Program-made: the position numbers and the translations under genes | Source of the DNA: Bifidobacterium merycicum DSM 6492 | GTDB lineage: Bacteria > Actinomycetota > Actinomycetes > Actinomycetales > Bifidobacteriaceae | Reading direction: 5' to 3' | DNA: 64,000 bases | Assembly: GCF_900129045.1 (NCBI RefSeq) | Contig: NZ_FQTX01000003.1 | Location: forward strand, 282,992 to 346,991 | Part shown: positions 45,632-55,341 of the stretch, one piece after another | Position numbering within the stretch: the stretch's first letter is position 1 | Layout: the number at the start of each line of letters is the position of its first letter | Notes under the pieces: generated by a model | What the model was told of the DNA's origin: nothing | The model's input: the letters and a program-made list of their open reading frames with translations, nothing else | The model's database searches: none

Positions 45632-46714
45632 ATGGTGGAGAATACTACTGCAACTGTCGCAAACGAGGATGGGGTCGCTGCCACGGCAAGCGCTGCCACG
45701 GCAAAGGCTGCCACGGCAAGCGCTGCCACGGCAAGCGCTGCCACAGTAAACGCAACCGCGGATCTTGCGGATATCGTGGTCGGCGTCGACGGATCCGATG
45801 AATCGTTCGCCGCGCTGAAATGGGCTATGCGCGAAGCCTCGCTTACCGGCCAGAACATCAATGCCGTGTTCGGGTGGACGCACTCGTGGGATACGAATTC
45901 CGACGAGCCGGATAGTGAGGAATCCTGGGCGCATGTGCGCCATGAGATCGCGGATGAGCTGCGTTCCTGGGTTGAGCAGGCGAGCGATGGTATTGATTTC
46001 GATCCGGAACGGTTGAAGATGACGTCTGTGCGCGCGTCCGGCACGTCGGCTCTGCTGCAGATCGGTAAGGATTCGCAGCAGATTGTGGTTGGCCGCCGTT
46101 CGTTGGGCCGTGTGACGCGTTGGTTCATGGGCTCGTTGTCCGCGTCGCTGGCGGAGACGGCGCAGGTGCCGGTGACGGTGGTGCGTATTGCGGGCAGTGA
46201 GGATGAGACTGTTGCCGACGAGATTGCGAATTCGTTGACACCGTCGAATGTGACGGTGCATTACACGCAGGGTTCGTCGCCTGCCAAGCCGGCGCAGCGC
46301 CCGGTGGTGGTTGGTGTGGATGGTTCGGATACGTCGCTGCGCGCATTGGATTTCGCGGTGCGGCATGCGCGCATTCACGAGCTGCCATTGCATGTGATGT
46401 TCTGCTGGCAATTGCGTGATTTGGGTGCGGTTCCGGGCCATGAGACGACGGTTCCTTCCACCGAGGAGGGCCAGCAGTTCGCGGAGCAGGTGTTGGACGA
46501 GCTGATTGCGAAGGCTGATATTCCGAGCGATGTGGCTGTGGTGGCGAATGCGTTCCATATTCCGGCGTCGAAGGGTTTGATTGCGGCGTCGCGCTATGCG
46601 AGCCATGTGGTGGTTGGGTCGCGTGGCCTGACCGGCATGGATGCGCATTTCCTGGGGTCGGTAAGCCGTCAAATCATTAATTTCGCCGAGTGCCCGATCA
46701 CCGTGGTGCACTGA
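45632..46714 (+). CDS. Universal stress protein, two UspA domains
   Basis: 360 residues: low-complexity Ala/Thr/Ser N-terminus (1-45), UspA domain 1 (about 48-190, starts IVVGVDGSDES) and domain 2 (about 225-360, VVVGVDGSDTS ... VVGSRGLTGMDAHFLGSVS). The second domain has the ATP-binding G-2X-G-9X-G(S/T) pattern; the first has a weaker version (VVGRRSLGRVTRWFMGS). AGGAGG precedes ATG 45632. Probable cytoplasmic nucleotide-binding stress protein. Confidence 0.9.
   Translation: MVENTTATVANEDGVAATASAATAKAATASAATASAATVNATADLADIVVGVDGSDESFAALKWAMREASLTGQNINAVFGWTHSWDTNSDEPDSEESWAHVRHEIADELRSWVEQASDGIDFDPERLKMTSVRASGTSALLQIGKDSQQIVVGRRSLGRVTRWFMGSLSASLAETAQVPVTVVRIAGSEDETVADEIANSLTPSNVTVHYTQGSSPAKPAQRPVVVGVDGSDTSLRALDFAVRHARIHELPLHVMFCWQLRDLGAVPGHETTVPSTEEGQQFAEQVLDELIAKADIPSDVAVVANAFHIPASKGLIAASRYASHVVVGSRGLTGMDAHFLGSVSRQIINFAECPITVVH
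45677..45766 (+). repeat. 15-base tandem repeat in the stress protein gene
   Basis: Six copies of GCTGCCACGGCAAGC, the last degenerate. Each adds five residues (AATAS-like), so copy-number change would not break the frame. Confidence 0.85.
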
Positions 46715-46858
46715 GACGGGTACGTGGTGTCATCGTGGGGCGGGAACTCGCCCCACCCCGCATACACGCCGTTGCAAACTAGTTTGTTGTAGTTCGCGAC
46801 GGCGGGCGGCATCGATCACAGAACCATGATTGCAATGGCGCCCGTTACGGCCAAATAG

Positions 46859-46909
46859 CAATAGCCGTGATTGGAATGACCATTTTCGTCATTCCATTCA
46901 CGGCTATTG
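46859..46909. terminator. R4-like palindrome between stress protein and sortase
   Basis: 21-base arms (46859-46879 and 46889-46909, one mismatch) around a nine-base loop. The centre GTGATTGGAATGAC...GTCATTCCATTCAC matches the core of the R4 family while the outer arms differ. Lies between convergent genes, seven bases from the sortase stop. Confidence 0.75.
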
Positions 46910-46916
46910 TCATGTG

Positions 46917-48098
46917 TTAGCGTTTGCTGCGATGTTTGGGCTTTCGCTTGCGGTAGGCGCGTCCGGAGTTGTGCGCGCCGGTCGATTCACGGGCGGTACG
47001 CACGCGCACGAGCACGGTTACGAGCGCCACCAGTATGGCGACAACCAGCAGCGCGACGATGATCGTGGTGAACACCATGGTGGTCGGATCATCGTATTGT
47101 GTGTTGTCCGGCGTGGTCGGGTTCGGGATGCGATGCCCGCGCACCAGCAGTCGATGCGAGTTCACGCCGTATGGCGTGCAGGTTATGAGTGTTGCGAAGT
47201 CCAGCGAGGTGCTGATGTTCAATGCGCTTAGATCGTCCGGCAACACCACTTTGATCTGATCGACCTGATACGTGTAGGTTTCGTCGAGCACGTGGAAGGC
47301 GAAGGTGTCACCCTTTTTCAGCTCGTCCAAGCCGGTGAACAGTCGCGCGGACGGCAGGCCGGTGTGCCCGGAGACCACCGCATGCGTGGTCGGTCCGCCG
47401 ACCGGCAGCGAGGTGCCTAGAAGGTGGCCGGTGGCGACCTGCAGCACGCCTTCATCGGTGCCGTGGTAGATTGGCAGTTTCACTTTGATGCGGGGAATGG
47501 TCACGTAGCCCATGATGCCGGTGCCGGTGATGTCGAGCGTGTTCTTGTACTGCTCTTTCTGTGTGGCGTTCATATGCCAGCGGTCGCTGTTGGCGGCGAG
47601 TTTGAGGTTGTAGGCGTGCGCGGCGCCGAGGAGTTTCTTCTTCTCGGCTTTGGACATGTCTTTGGTTTTGGCCACGTACCCGGCGACGGCGTATGACTGG
47701 TGCATTCGGTTCCACCAGTCGGCCACGGACGGGTAGGCGATGAGGCCGAGGCCGCCGATCAGCACCACGACCAGGAACCCGATGATGAGGTTCAGGCCGA
47801 GATTGTCTTTTTTGCGTTTTTTGCGACGGTCGACGCGGGTCATCGTTGCCGATGACTGGGATGCGGAATCGGATTGCCCGGATTGGCTGGACGGGTCTGC
47901 CGTGTCAGTCTGATCTGCTTCGTTGGTCTTGTCTGCCGTATCGGTCACCGCGTCGGTGGGCGTATCCGCAGCCGTGTTTTCGATGGCTGTGTTTTCGGTG
48001 TCCGGGGCTTCAGCGGATGCAACGTTTTCGGTGTCGCTATCCGCTGTTTGACGTTCGTGCTGACGTTTGCCGGCACGTTTTCCGTGTGTTTCGAACAT
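46917..48098 (-). CDS. Class C (pilus) sortase
   Basis: 393 residues. A long, Asp/Thr/Ser-rich N-terminal region (1-95) precedes the first membrane segment (about 103-123); the sortase domain follows with catalytic His in AVVSGHTGLPSARLF, Cys in TLITCTPYGVNSHRLLVRG and Arg shortly after. A second TM near 345-370 and a basic tail are typical of pilin-polymerising class C enzymes. ATG 48098 overlaps the stop of the pilin gene (TGATG), implying coupled translation. Last gene of the pilus operon. Confidence 0.92.
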   Translation of the reverse strand: MFETHGKRAGKRQHERQTADSDTENVASAEAPDTENTAIENTAADTPTDAVTDTADKTNEADQTDTADPSSQSGQSDSASQSSATMTRVDRRKKRKKDNLGLNLIIGFLVVVLIGGLGLIAYPSVADWWNRMHQSYAVAGYVAKTKDMSKAEKKKLLGAAHAYNLKLAANSDRWHMNATQKEQYKNTLDITGTGIMGYVTIPRIKVKLPIYHGTDEGVLQVATGHLLGTSLPVGGPTTHAVVSGHTGLPSARLFTGLDELKKGDTFAFHVLDETYTYQVDQIKVVLPDDLSALNISTSLDFATLITCTPYGVNSHRLLVRGHRIPNPTTPDNTQYDDPTTMVFTTIIVALLVVAILVALVTVLVRVRTARESTGAHNSGRAYRKRKPKHRSKR

Positions 48099-49132
48099 CA
48101 CTCGCTATCATCCGAGGAAGACTGCTCCGAAACCTGTTCCAGGGGCTGTTCCGTGGAGTTCTGCTCCACGTCGTCTTCCGAAGTGTTCTTCTTGCGCACG
48201 ATTACGGCGATTGCGATGCCGGCGGCGGCCAGCACGACTACGATCACGGCGATGATGGCGACGCTCGCACCGGTTTTCGCCGATTCGGGCTTGGCGGTGT
48301 TGGTTACCGTGTAATCGTTGTTTTCACGGTCGACGAGCGCGGTGTAGTTGCCCGGCACGTTCGCTTCGACCACGGTGTACTCGTGCTTGGCTTGCAAGCC
48401 CTTCCACGTGTATTTCCAGTCGTTGGCGTTGTTGAGCATGATGGAATCGTAGACCTTGCCGTCTTGCAGCAGGTTCATCGTCACGCTTTCGGGGCGCTTG
48501 GAGGAGTTCTTGTCCTTCCACACTTTGGTGACGCTGATGGTGGTGGTGGGCGGGACCGCGCAGTCCGCTTTCGGTTCGATGCTGAGGGTGCGCTGTTCGG
48601 CGGCATCCTTGTGCACGTTCGGCAGGGCGACGAGCATGGCGGCGGTCTGGCAGGTGAGCACGTTGCCCTGGTAGGGGGCGACGACGGCGAGGTAGAGGCC
48701 GTCCTTCAGTTGGTTGAAGGTGGCAACACCGGCGCTATCGGTTTTGAGCGTATTTTCCGCGGCGGGCTTGTTCACTGCGATGTACCCGGCCATGGTGTTG
48801 GCGAAGTCGCGCAGGGTTTGCTGGTCGGCGTTGAGAATATCCCAATCCACCGGGTATGCGGTGTGGTTGGCGAAGTCGCCGGTGGGCGTGTAGCCGCCTT
48901 TGGCGGACCAGTCGGCCAGGTAGTAGAGGCTGGTGGAGGCGAGGTTGAGTGCGGCATCCTGATACTGATAGGTTACGGTGATGCTGCCGTTCGCGTTGGC
49001 TGCGGCGCTGGTATCCGTTGTGGAGTCAGCCGCCATGGCTGCTGGTGCGCTCAAGCCGATGGTCGTGAACACGAGCGCGACCGCGCAGCACAGCGCCGTG
49101 ATGATGCGGTGCGTTGCCGTTCTGTCTTTCAT
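48098..49132 (-). CDS. Accessory pilin with non-canonical sorting region
   Basis: 344 residues: signal peptide (about 1-36, cleavage near AAMAAD), a domain at 45-200, a Cna_B-type domain (about 205-290, ISVTKVWKDKNSSKRPESVT ... YTVVEANVPGNYTA), a hydrophobic segment (about 295-320) and an acidic tail of about 25 residues. Where LPXTG is expected the sequence reads KPESAKTG; there is no LPXTG anywhere. It may be a membrane-anchored pilus base or use a variant motif. ATG 49132 is six bases after GAGAGG. Lies between major pilin and sortase. Confidence 0.8.
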   Translation of the reverse strand: MKDRTATHRIITALCCAVALVFTTIGLSAPAAMAADSTTDTSAAANANGSITVTYQYQDAALNLASTSLYYLADWSAKGGYTPTGDFANHTAYPVDWDILNADQQTLRDFANTMAGYIAVNKPAAENTLKTDSAGVATFNQLKDGLYLAVVAPYQGNVLTCQTAAMLVALPNVHKDAAEQRTLSIEPKADCAVPPTTTISVTKVWKDKNSSKRPESVTMNLLQDGKVYDSIMLNNANDWKYTWKGLQAKHEYTVVEANVPGNYTALVDRENNDYTVTNTAKPESAKTGASVAIIAVIVVVLAAAGIAIAVIVRKKNTSEDDVEQNSTEQPLEQVSEQSSSDDSE

Positions 49133-49547
49133 CTCAGCCCTCTCATTCTGGCTTGTCATGTGTGTCACCTTCGTCGGAAGTTCTTGTGTTCTCGTGGTTC
49201 CTTAATCGGGTTCCCCCTCGGGCCCCTATCAGGGTTCCTTAGGATGCGGACAGCCGTCAAACACGATGCGCGTGCATGATGCGCGCGGCTCGCGGTTGCC
49301 GATCATTCGTAACGTAAGGACAGCGTTTTTGGTTGTGTGATCGGATGACCGATCGTTGCTTGGGCAATGGTGGCCGGATCCGGCGATAGGTCGAATCCGG
49401 GCCAGTTGCGTATTGAGTTGTGTTGTTTCGCCCGGTCGGGCATGATGCCGCGAACTCTGGGAGACGCGGCATCATGCCCGACTGTGGCCGGCACCGGAAC
49501 CCGGTGCCATCAAACCGGCGTGAGCCGATTCGATGTTGCCGTTACGC
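49133..49547. other. Spacer with strong hairpin between pilin genes
   Basis: 415 bases. An 18-base perfect inverted repeat (49435-49452 / 49465-49482) with a 12-base loop lies about 65 bases beyond the major pilin stop. It may reduce read-through into the accessory pilin and sortase genes or protect the pilin message. A smaller palindrome GCACCGG/CCGGTGC is at 49491-49506. Confidence 0.6.
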
Positions 49548-51179
49548 TCAGCGAGCGTTGCGACGACGGACCGCGAAGGCGATGCCGAAGGCAGCCACCA
49601 GGACGATGGCAGCGCCAGCAGCGTACAGGATCGTGGTGCCCATGCCACCGGTGGACGGCAGCGAGGAGCCCTTAGTGTTCTTGATGACGATGGCTGCAGT
49701 ACCAGTCTGCACGTCACCTGTACCGGCGGTGCCGTCCACAGTGACATCAATCTTGCGCAAAGCATCCGTTGCAGCCGTTGCCTTCGTTCCATCCCAATTC
49801 TGTCCATTGGCAGTGTCCGCGGAAATCTTGACTTCGAAGTCGCGTGCCGGCAGGTTGTAGCCTGCAGGAGCCTTGGTTTCCTTCAGATAGTAGGTGTCAT
49901 TGTCCAGACCGGTGACGGAGAACAGACCGTTATCGTCAGAGGTCAGCGTGGAGCCATCTGCCTCAGCATCAACCCAAGAAGTGACCTTATTATCCTCATC
50001 GACCACTGCGTACTGGTTATTTGCATTCTTCAGCTTGAATTCAGCACCCGGAAGCTTGGTCGTATCCTTATCGGAATCGACCTTGGTGGTATCGAGCTTG
50101 TAGGTGAAGACGATGACCTTGTCTTCCGGGGTCTCGCCGGTGGGTTGATTCTCGCCCTGGCCGGACTGATCAGGCTTGTTGGAGTAGGTGAGCTTTGCGG
50201 TGTTCACGTTGCCCGGCAGACCAATCTGGGCAGAGGAATTCAGCTTAGCGGTATAGGACACAATCACATACTTGCCTGTAGCAACACCTGCAATTGCCTT
50301 CAAATTGTTGGTCGAAACAGTGAAGGTCTTAGCCAGCGGATTGGTGATGGTAAAGGAGCTGGTGATATCAGCATCTTCTTCAGTATCAAGCGCCTTGTTG
50401 TCAGACAGGTAGACCTTGACAGAAGTCGGCGCATCAAATCCATCGTCCAAGGTATCGGAGAACATGTACTTGTAGGTCTCATACTGAGACATATCCGGCA
50501 CGGAGCCGATCAGGTGGAACGGAACGTCGTCGCCAATGTTGTAGTCGGCAACATCGTTGAAACCGTTGCCATACTCGCCAGTCACGCTCTTCTTGTTTTC
50601 CTGGACCTTCTTTTCGAGGGTCGGGACCGAGGTCTTGTCCTGAATCGTGATATTGCTGGTGATGGCGAGCACTGCCGGGTTGTAGACAGTCTGGTTACCA
50701 CCAGTGGTGGAATCGACAATCAGGTAGTAGCCGGTGGCAAGAGTATTAGCACCATTCCTCAGAGCGGTACCGTCACCCGTCTTGTTCGCCAAAGCGATCT
50801 TGGCGACAATGTTGGTGTTCGCGCCATTGGACGCGAAGTTGTCCGCGTTGCCGAGTGCCTTCACGAACTCGTCAGAAGTGTTCACATTGGTGAAATAACT
50901 GCGAATGGTATTATCGGCCTTCAACGCCGTAAGGAAATTAGTGGAATTGATGCCAGTGCCCCAGCTGGTGGAGCCAAGGGCCCCACCAGACTCAGCCTGG
51001 CTACCAGTGAGGATCTGATATGCAGTGTATGTGTGGTTCTGCAGGTTCGCGGTAGTCGGAACGGTAACCGTCACGGTGTTGTCGGCTGCCATTGCGGAAC
51101 TAGCCACGCCGGCGAAACCGGCGACAGCCATGGCTGCGGATGCAGTCACGGCAACAAGGCCTTTGAGTACCTTATTCAT
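49548..51179 (-). CDS. Major pilin subunit, LPXTG-anchored
   Basis: 543 residues: signal peptide ending ASSAMA-A (about 32), N-terminal domain (35-180), pilin Lys region VPTLEKKVQEN (about 185-195) in place of a standard YPKN, middle domain (195-345) and C-terminal Cna_B domain (about 355-470) with E-box YYLKETKAPAGYN. Sorting signal LPSTGG, hydrophobic segment and RRRNAR end. This is the layout of a polymerised backbone pilin (FimA type). ATG 51179 follows AAAGGAAAAAG. Second gene of the pilus operon. Confidence 0.92.
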   Translation of the reverse strand: MNKVLKGLVAVTASAAMAVAGFAGVASSAMAADNTVTVTVPTTANLQNHTYTAYQILTGSQAESGGALGSTSWGTGINSTNFLTALKADNTIRSYFTNVNTSDEFVKALGNADNFASNGANTNIVAKIALANKTGDGTALRNGANTLATGYYLIVDSTTGGNQTVYNPAVLAITSNITIQDKTSVPTLEKKVQENKKSVTGEYGNGFNDVADYNIGDDVPFHLIGSVPDMSQYETYKYMFSDTLDDGFDAPTSVKVYLSDNKALDTEEDADITSSFTITNPLAKTFTVSTNNLKAIAGVATGKYVIVSYTAKLNSSAQIGLPGNVNTAKLTYSNKPDQSGQGENQPTGETPEDKVIVFTYKLDTTKVDSDKDTTKLPGAEFKLKNANNQYAVVDEDNKVTSWVDAEADGSTLTSDDNGLFSVTGLDNDTYYLKETKAPAGYNLPARDFEVKISADTANGQNWDGTKATAATDALRKIDVTVDGTAGTGDVQTGTAAIVIKNTKGSSLPSTGGMGTTILYAAGAAIVLVAAFGIAFAVRRRNAR

Positions 51180-51294
51180 TCTTTTTCCTTTACTTTGTTG
51201 GTTATATCTTCCCTGATATTAAGTTTTCAGCCCTTGAGGAGAGGGCGTTCATAGAACAGCTACGGGCCGCCCTCCCCTCTCACAGAGTCGATAA

Positions 51295-54200
51295 TCATGA
51301 TTGCCGCCTCCTGAGGCTCAAGGCCAGACCGGCCACGGCAATCGCCACTGCGAGGAATCCCGCAGTGTACATCTTGTTCAGCCCTTCGCCGCCCGTGCTA
51401 GGCAGGACGACACCAGGGGTGTTGGTAATGGATCCACCGTCAACGGTGAACGCCGTATTCGCGTTGTATGCGCCGGTGGTATCCGTCTTGAAACCGCTGG
51501 ACGTGTACCATTCACCGGTCACGTCAGAGCCTTCGGCGGGACCAATGCGGAACATGTGCGGGGTGCTGTCGAGGTTGAATCCGTCAGGAGCCTTGGTTTC
51601 GACGAGCTGATACTCGCCCCATGCCAAGCCATGAAGCTCGAACCCGCCCTTCTCACCATTCAGGTCAACGTACTGGCCGGACTGGGTGGAGCAGTCAGAG
51701 ACACCACTTTCGCCATTCACGCAATCCTTGACAGTTCCGAGATCGCCAGACGCATCCACGTATGTGGCAACGCCATTATTCCAAGAGAACGTCTTGATAC
51801 GGGTCAGCTTCCATTCGGCGCCACTCAGGAACTCGGTGTTGTACTTAGAACTCACCTTGTTCCACTTGACCGTACCGGTCTTGCGGGTGTTCGGCAGCTT
51901 GTAACCATCTGGCGCGGAGTTCCACGTTGCAGCACCATTCGTGATGGTGATGGTGTATACCGTATCGGACACTTCGTAACCGTTCGGCGCGGTCTCCTCT
52001 TGCAGGCAGTACGTACCGTCTGCAAGATCGGAGACCTTGAACTTGCCGGCCTTGGTATCTTCATCCTTCTTGCTGGAAACAGTGCTGTTTTCCAGCACGT
52101 TCACCACATTGCTTTGGGTCCGCAACACGGAGGCGACCGCGCGATGCTCGCCACTGCGGGCGGCAACACGACGGCTGCTGTATGCGGCGGTGGAGGTGAC
52201 GGCGCAGCCGGAGGGGGCGGTGATCGAGTACGACGGTCCAGCGGAAATCACCACAACTTCAGGAAGGGTGTTGTCGTTAGTGAACTTAAAGTTCTGGTCA
52301 TTAGCTTTGGGTACACTCGCACTGCCCGGACCATACCAACCGTTTCCATTGATGTGTTGGAATCCGAACTGGCTGGTCGAGTCAATCGCATTGCCACCCG
52401 TCAACGGAATGTTCGCATATGCATAACTATTGCAAGAGCCATCCATTTGCGTCATTCTGATGTCCGTCCAATCAGTGTCGTTCGTGGTCTGGTAATGCAC
52501 CTTGACATTATTCGCGGGCCAGTCGTTCTGTGCTTGGAAGTAGAGCGTGAGGTACTGCTTGGCGGTCACGTTCACCTTCAGAGTGAATGTCTTTCCCTGA
52601 GCTTCCTTGGCCGTGATGATGACGGGGCTTGAGGTAACGCTGTTCGCGGTCAACGTCACGCTTGTGCCGGTGGTGGTGCTCAACGAGACGTTATCCGTAT
52701 TGTTGGAAGTGGACCATGTAACAGTGTTGCCTTCAGGATCCACGGAAGCAATCAGATTAAGGGTCTTGCCCTTCTCAAGATTGATTTCCTGACCATCGGT
52801 ATAGCCGTTAATCGACACGGAAGTCTCTACGGCCACGCCGGAAACATTGACAGTGAACGATGCAGTGACATTACCATCAGCCGACTTCACGGTAATAATG
52901 GTATTGCCATCGCCGGTCGGAGTGACCAAACCGTTTTCGCTCACTGCAGCCACGGCGCTGTTGGCAGACGACCACGTCAGCTTCGCATTGTCAATGGGCG
53001 TACCGTTCTGGTCATAGGCCACCGCGTGGAATTGCTGCGCAGTGCTGTTCGTAAACGACGCGGAAACCACTTCGCTATTATTCGCATCAAAGATCTTGAC
53101 GGACTTAACCTCTGTGCCGGACTGGTCATCAGTAATGTTCCAAGACTGCTCAGCAGTATTGCCGTTCATCTTGGAGAGCGTCCACGTTGAACCGGCCAGC
53201 AACGTGTTGTTGTCGGTGCCGTCGACCTTCTGCCATTCGATTGCCGAACCGGTCTTCTTATTGATGATCTTGCCGTCAGTCGTCAACAGTTTGTCTGCAT
53301 CCGTGCTGATTACCTTACCGGCACTGTCGAAAACGCTGGAGATGTTTGTCGCAGCATCGGTAGTGCTACCAGTGTTGATCTGGTAAATGTTGGTGTTCTG
53401 CGCATAACCTTCAGCCGTACCCGATTCCTTCAGGAAATAGGTGCCGTTCTTGGCGAGGTTGCCCAGCTGGATCGAACCTTCCGCATCGGCATCATCGTTC
53501 CAACCGCCATCGGCGATGGTGGCGAGAGCGTTTGTGCCGTGTACCGCATCTTCCTTCTTGCCGTACACAGTCCAGCTGGTTCCGCCGAGAGCATTGTGCC
53601 CAGCGGTGTCATCCACCTTGTTCCACGCGATCGCGGCGCAGGAGGTGGAGTACGAGCCGTTCCACGGCAGATTATGACGCTCCTGGTCCATATCCAGAAT
53701 GGATGTGGTCTTCTCGCCGGACTCGTTGATGAATTCGCTGCCAACAGCATGATCCGAACTTTGGCCCTTGACCTTCTTCACAGTCTCGTTGTTCAGCATT
53801 TCGAAATCGCCGCCGACCCACACACGACCATTAGTAGAGACATGGCTCTGGAGGCTACCGTTAGGAACAAGAATGCTGCCCATCCAAGCCGCAGAAGGGT
53901 CATCCGTGGCCCGCATGTCATGCGCACTGCCCCATGCGCCGTGATTGGTGCTGGGGTTCGTGTTGTGGTCAGTGACCTGAATCCAACCCGTAGCCTGGCC
54001 ACCGCGAATCACCACATTCGACGCATCGGCGAAATTCCACATGATTTGCTGCGCGCGCTTCGCGTAATTCGTGTTCTTCGCCGCTTGCGTAGCATCCTCA
54101 GATGCAGCCGTGACGAAATCGTTGGCGATATTATCGTTATTCCACCAGAATCGCCAACCATTGTGGAAGTCGATGGTCTGCCCGTTCGCGCCAGTCACGT

Positions 54201-55341
54201 TAACCACAACGGAAGCGTTATCCGGCACGTTGACGAACTTGAAATCGATGCCCGTGTAATCGGTTCCGTTTAAATTTAAGGAAGAGGCGGGTAGGTTGAA
54301 CACCTGCATGCTTTTGCTGGTATCAATGCTGGTAAAGGTAATCAGCTTTTCGTGTTCCAGCTGGCCCCTGTAGAACGTAAAGGAGTTACCTTTGTTCCCG
54401 TTCTTGCGGTAGTCGTACTTGTAAATCGTGTAGTCGGGTGCCGCAGCTTCTGCAGTGCCCGTCGCAACGGTACCGGTTACCGGCAATTTCGTCACGTTGC
54501 TCAAATCTGTGGAGAGCTTCGAAATCTTGCCCTTGTACCCGGAGTAATCCGTTCCGTTCACATTGGACAGATTGTCGGGCTGGTTCTTCCATTCCACCAA
54601 GCTGGGATCGGTGCCAAGAGTAGGGGTAATATCACCTTCAGTGTCGTTGATGCCGTTCAGTCCGCGTACGGAATCAATAGAATCATTACTGCCCCAAACG
54701 CCGGTTCTGCTGCCAGCCAAAGAAGCCTTGTACCCGTGGCTGTTTATATCATTAGCATCCGTCTTGCCCAGCCAGCCCGGCGCACCCCATGCGCCAACCT
54801 TGGAGCCCATCACGGACGTGTTAGTATTGCCGCCGACCACCAAAGCTGTCTTGCCATCGGCGGGACGGAACTGTGAACCGAAACCAACCACACCCCAGCG
54901 GAAGCCACGTGAAGTGTAATGCTTTCCACCGGTTGTGCCAGTGTTCCACACCTTCCATGCGTCCTTCAGCGGATGCATCGCAAGGCTGCCGTTGACCACG
55001 GTCAGACCTTCAGCTTCGACAGCGTACGTGCCAGTTGGACCGGTTTCACTATTCAAATTGGAGTTTTCTTTGCCGCCCACGTACATATCTCCGCCAACGT
55101 ACGTAGCTACACCGGTATCGGAACCTTCCACGCTCATATCATCGCCCAGGCCAACAGAAGCCGGAGTGCAGGTTTTTCCGTCAGCGGGCTCCTCGGCCTT
55201 GGCATTGTAAGCGGGGATGGGGGAGGTTACGGCTATGGTGGCCATCATGCCGACGGCGACAAGGGCTGCAGTGAGCGCACGGGCCGGTTTGACCCCCTGT
55301 CTCAGCGCTACGTGCTTCAGCCGTTCCACCTGATGCCTCAT
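51295..55341 (-). CDS. Pilus tip adhesin, LPXTG-anchored, multi-domain
   Basis: 1348 residues. Signal peptide (about 18-50); N-terminal choice-of-anchor-A-like adhesin domain (about 60-560); SpaA/Cna_B domain 1 (567-660, YFLKESGTAEGY); start of SpaA domain 2 at about 700 (AIEWQKVDGTDNNTLLAGST); two Ig-like Big_2 domains (about 750-925); a module resembling starch-binding CBM26 (about 927-1040, LYFQAQNDWPANNVKVHYQ); the rest of SpaA domain 2 (1090-1140, YCLQEETAPNGYE); SpaA domain 3 (1153-1300, YQLVETKAPDGFN); LPSTGG at about 1313. ATG 55341 follows GAGGAG. First gene of the pilus operon. Confidence 0.88.
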   Translation of the reverse strand: MRHQVERLKHVALRQGVKPARALTAALVAVGMMATIAVTSPIPAYNAKAEEPADGKTCTPASVGLGDDMSVEGSDTGVATYVGGDMYVGGKENSNLNSETGPTGTYAVEAEGLTVVNGSLAMHPLKDAWKVWNTGTTGGKHYTSRGFRWGVVGFGSQFRPADGKTALVVGGNTNTSVMGSKVGAWGAPGWLGKTDANDINSHGYKASLAGSRTGVWGSNDSIDSVRGLNGINDTEGDITPTLGTDPSLVEWKNQPDNLSNVNGTDYSGYKGKISKLSTDLSNVTKLPVTGTVATGTAEAAAPDYTIYKYDYRKNGNKGNSFTFYRGQLEHEKLITFTSIDTSKSMQVFNLPASSLNLNGTDYTGIDFKFVNVPDNASVVVNVTGANGQTIDFHNGWRFWWNNDNIANDFVTAASEDATQAAKNTNYAKRAQQIMWNFADASNVVIRGGQATGWIQVTDHNTNPSTNHGAWGSAHDMRATDDPSAAWMGSILVPNGSLQSHVSTNGRVWVGGDFEMLNNETVKKVKGQSSDHAVGSEFINESGEKTTSILDMDQERHNLPWNGSYSTSCAAIAWNKVDDTAGHNALGGTSWTVYGKKEDAVHGTNALATIADGGWNDDADAEGSIQLGNLAKNGTYFLKESGTAEGYAQNTNIYQINTGSTTDAATNISSVFDSAGKVISTDADKLLTTDGKIINKKTGSAIEWQKVDGTDNNTLLAGSTWTLSKMNGNTAEQSWNITDDQSGTEVKSVKIFDANNSEVVSASFTNSTAQQFHAVAYDQNGTPIDNAKLTWSSANSAVAAVSENGLVTPTGDGNTIITVKSADGNVTASFTVNVSGVAVETSVSINGYTDGQEINLEKGKTLNLIASVDPEGNTVTWSTSNNTDNVSLSTTTGTSVTLTANSVTSSPVIITAKEAQGKTFTLKVNVTAKQYLTLYFQAQNDWPANNVKVHYQTTNDTDWTDIRMTQMDGSCNSYAYANIPLTGGNAIDSTSQFGFQHINGNGWYGPGSASVPKANDQNFKFTNDNTLPEVVVISAGPSYSITAPSGCAVTSTAAYSSRRVAARSGEHRAVASVLRTQSNVVNVLENSTVSSKKDEDTKAGKFKVSDLADGTYCLQEETAPNGYEVSDTVYTITITNGAATWNSAPDGYKLPNTRKTGTVKWNKVSSKYNTEFLSGAEWKLTRIKTFSWNNGVATYVDASGDLGTVKDCVNGESGVSDCSTQSGQYVDLNGEKGGFELHGLAWGEYQLVETKAPDGFNLDSTPHMFRIGPAEGSDVTGEWYTSSGFKTDTTGAYNANTAFTVDGGSITNTPGVVLPSTGGEGLNKMYTAGFLAVAIAVAGLALSLRRRQS

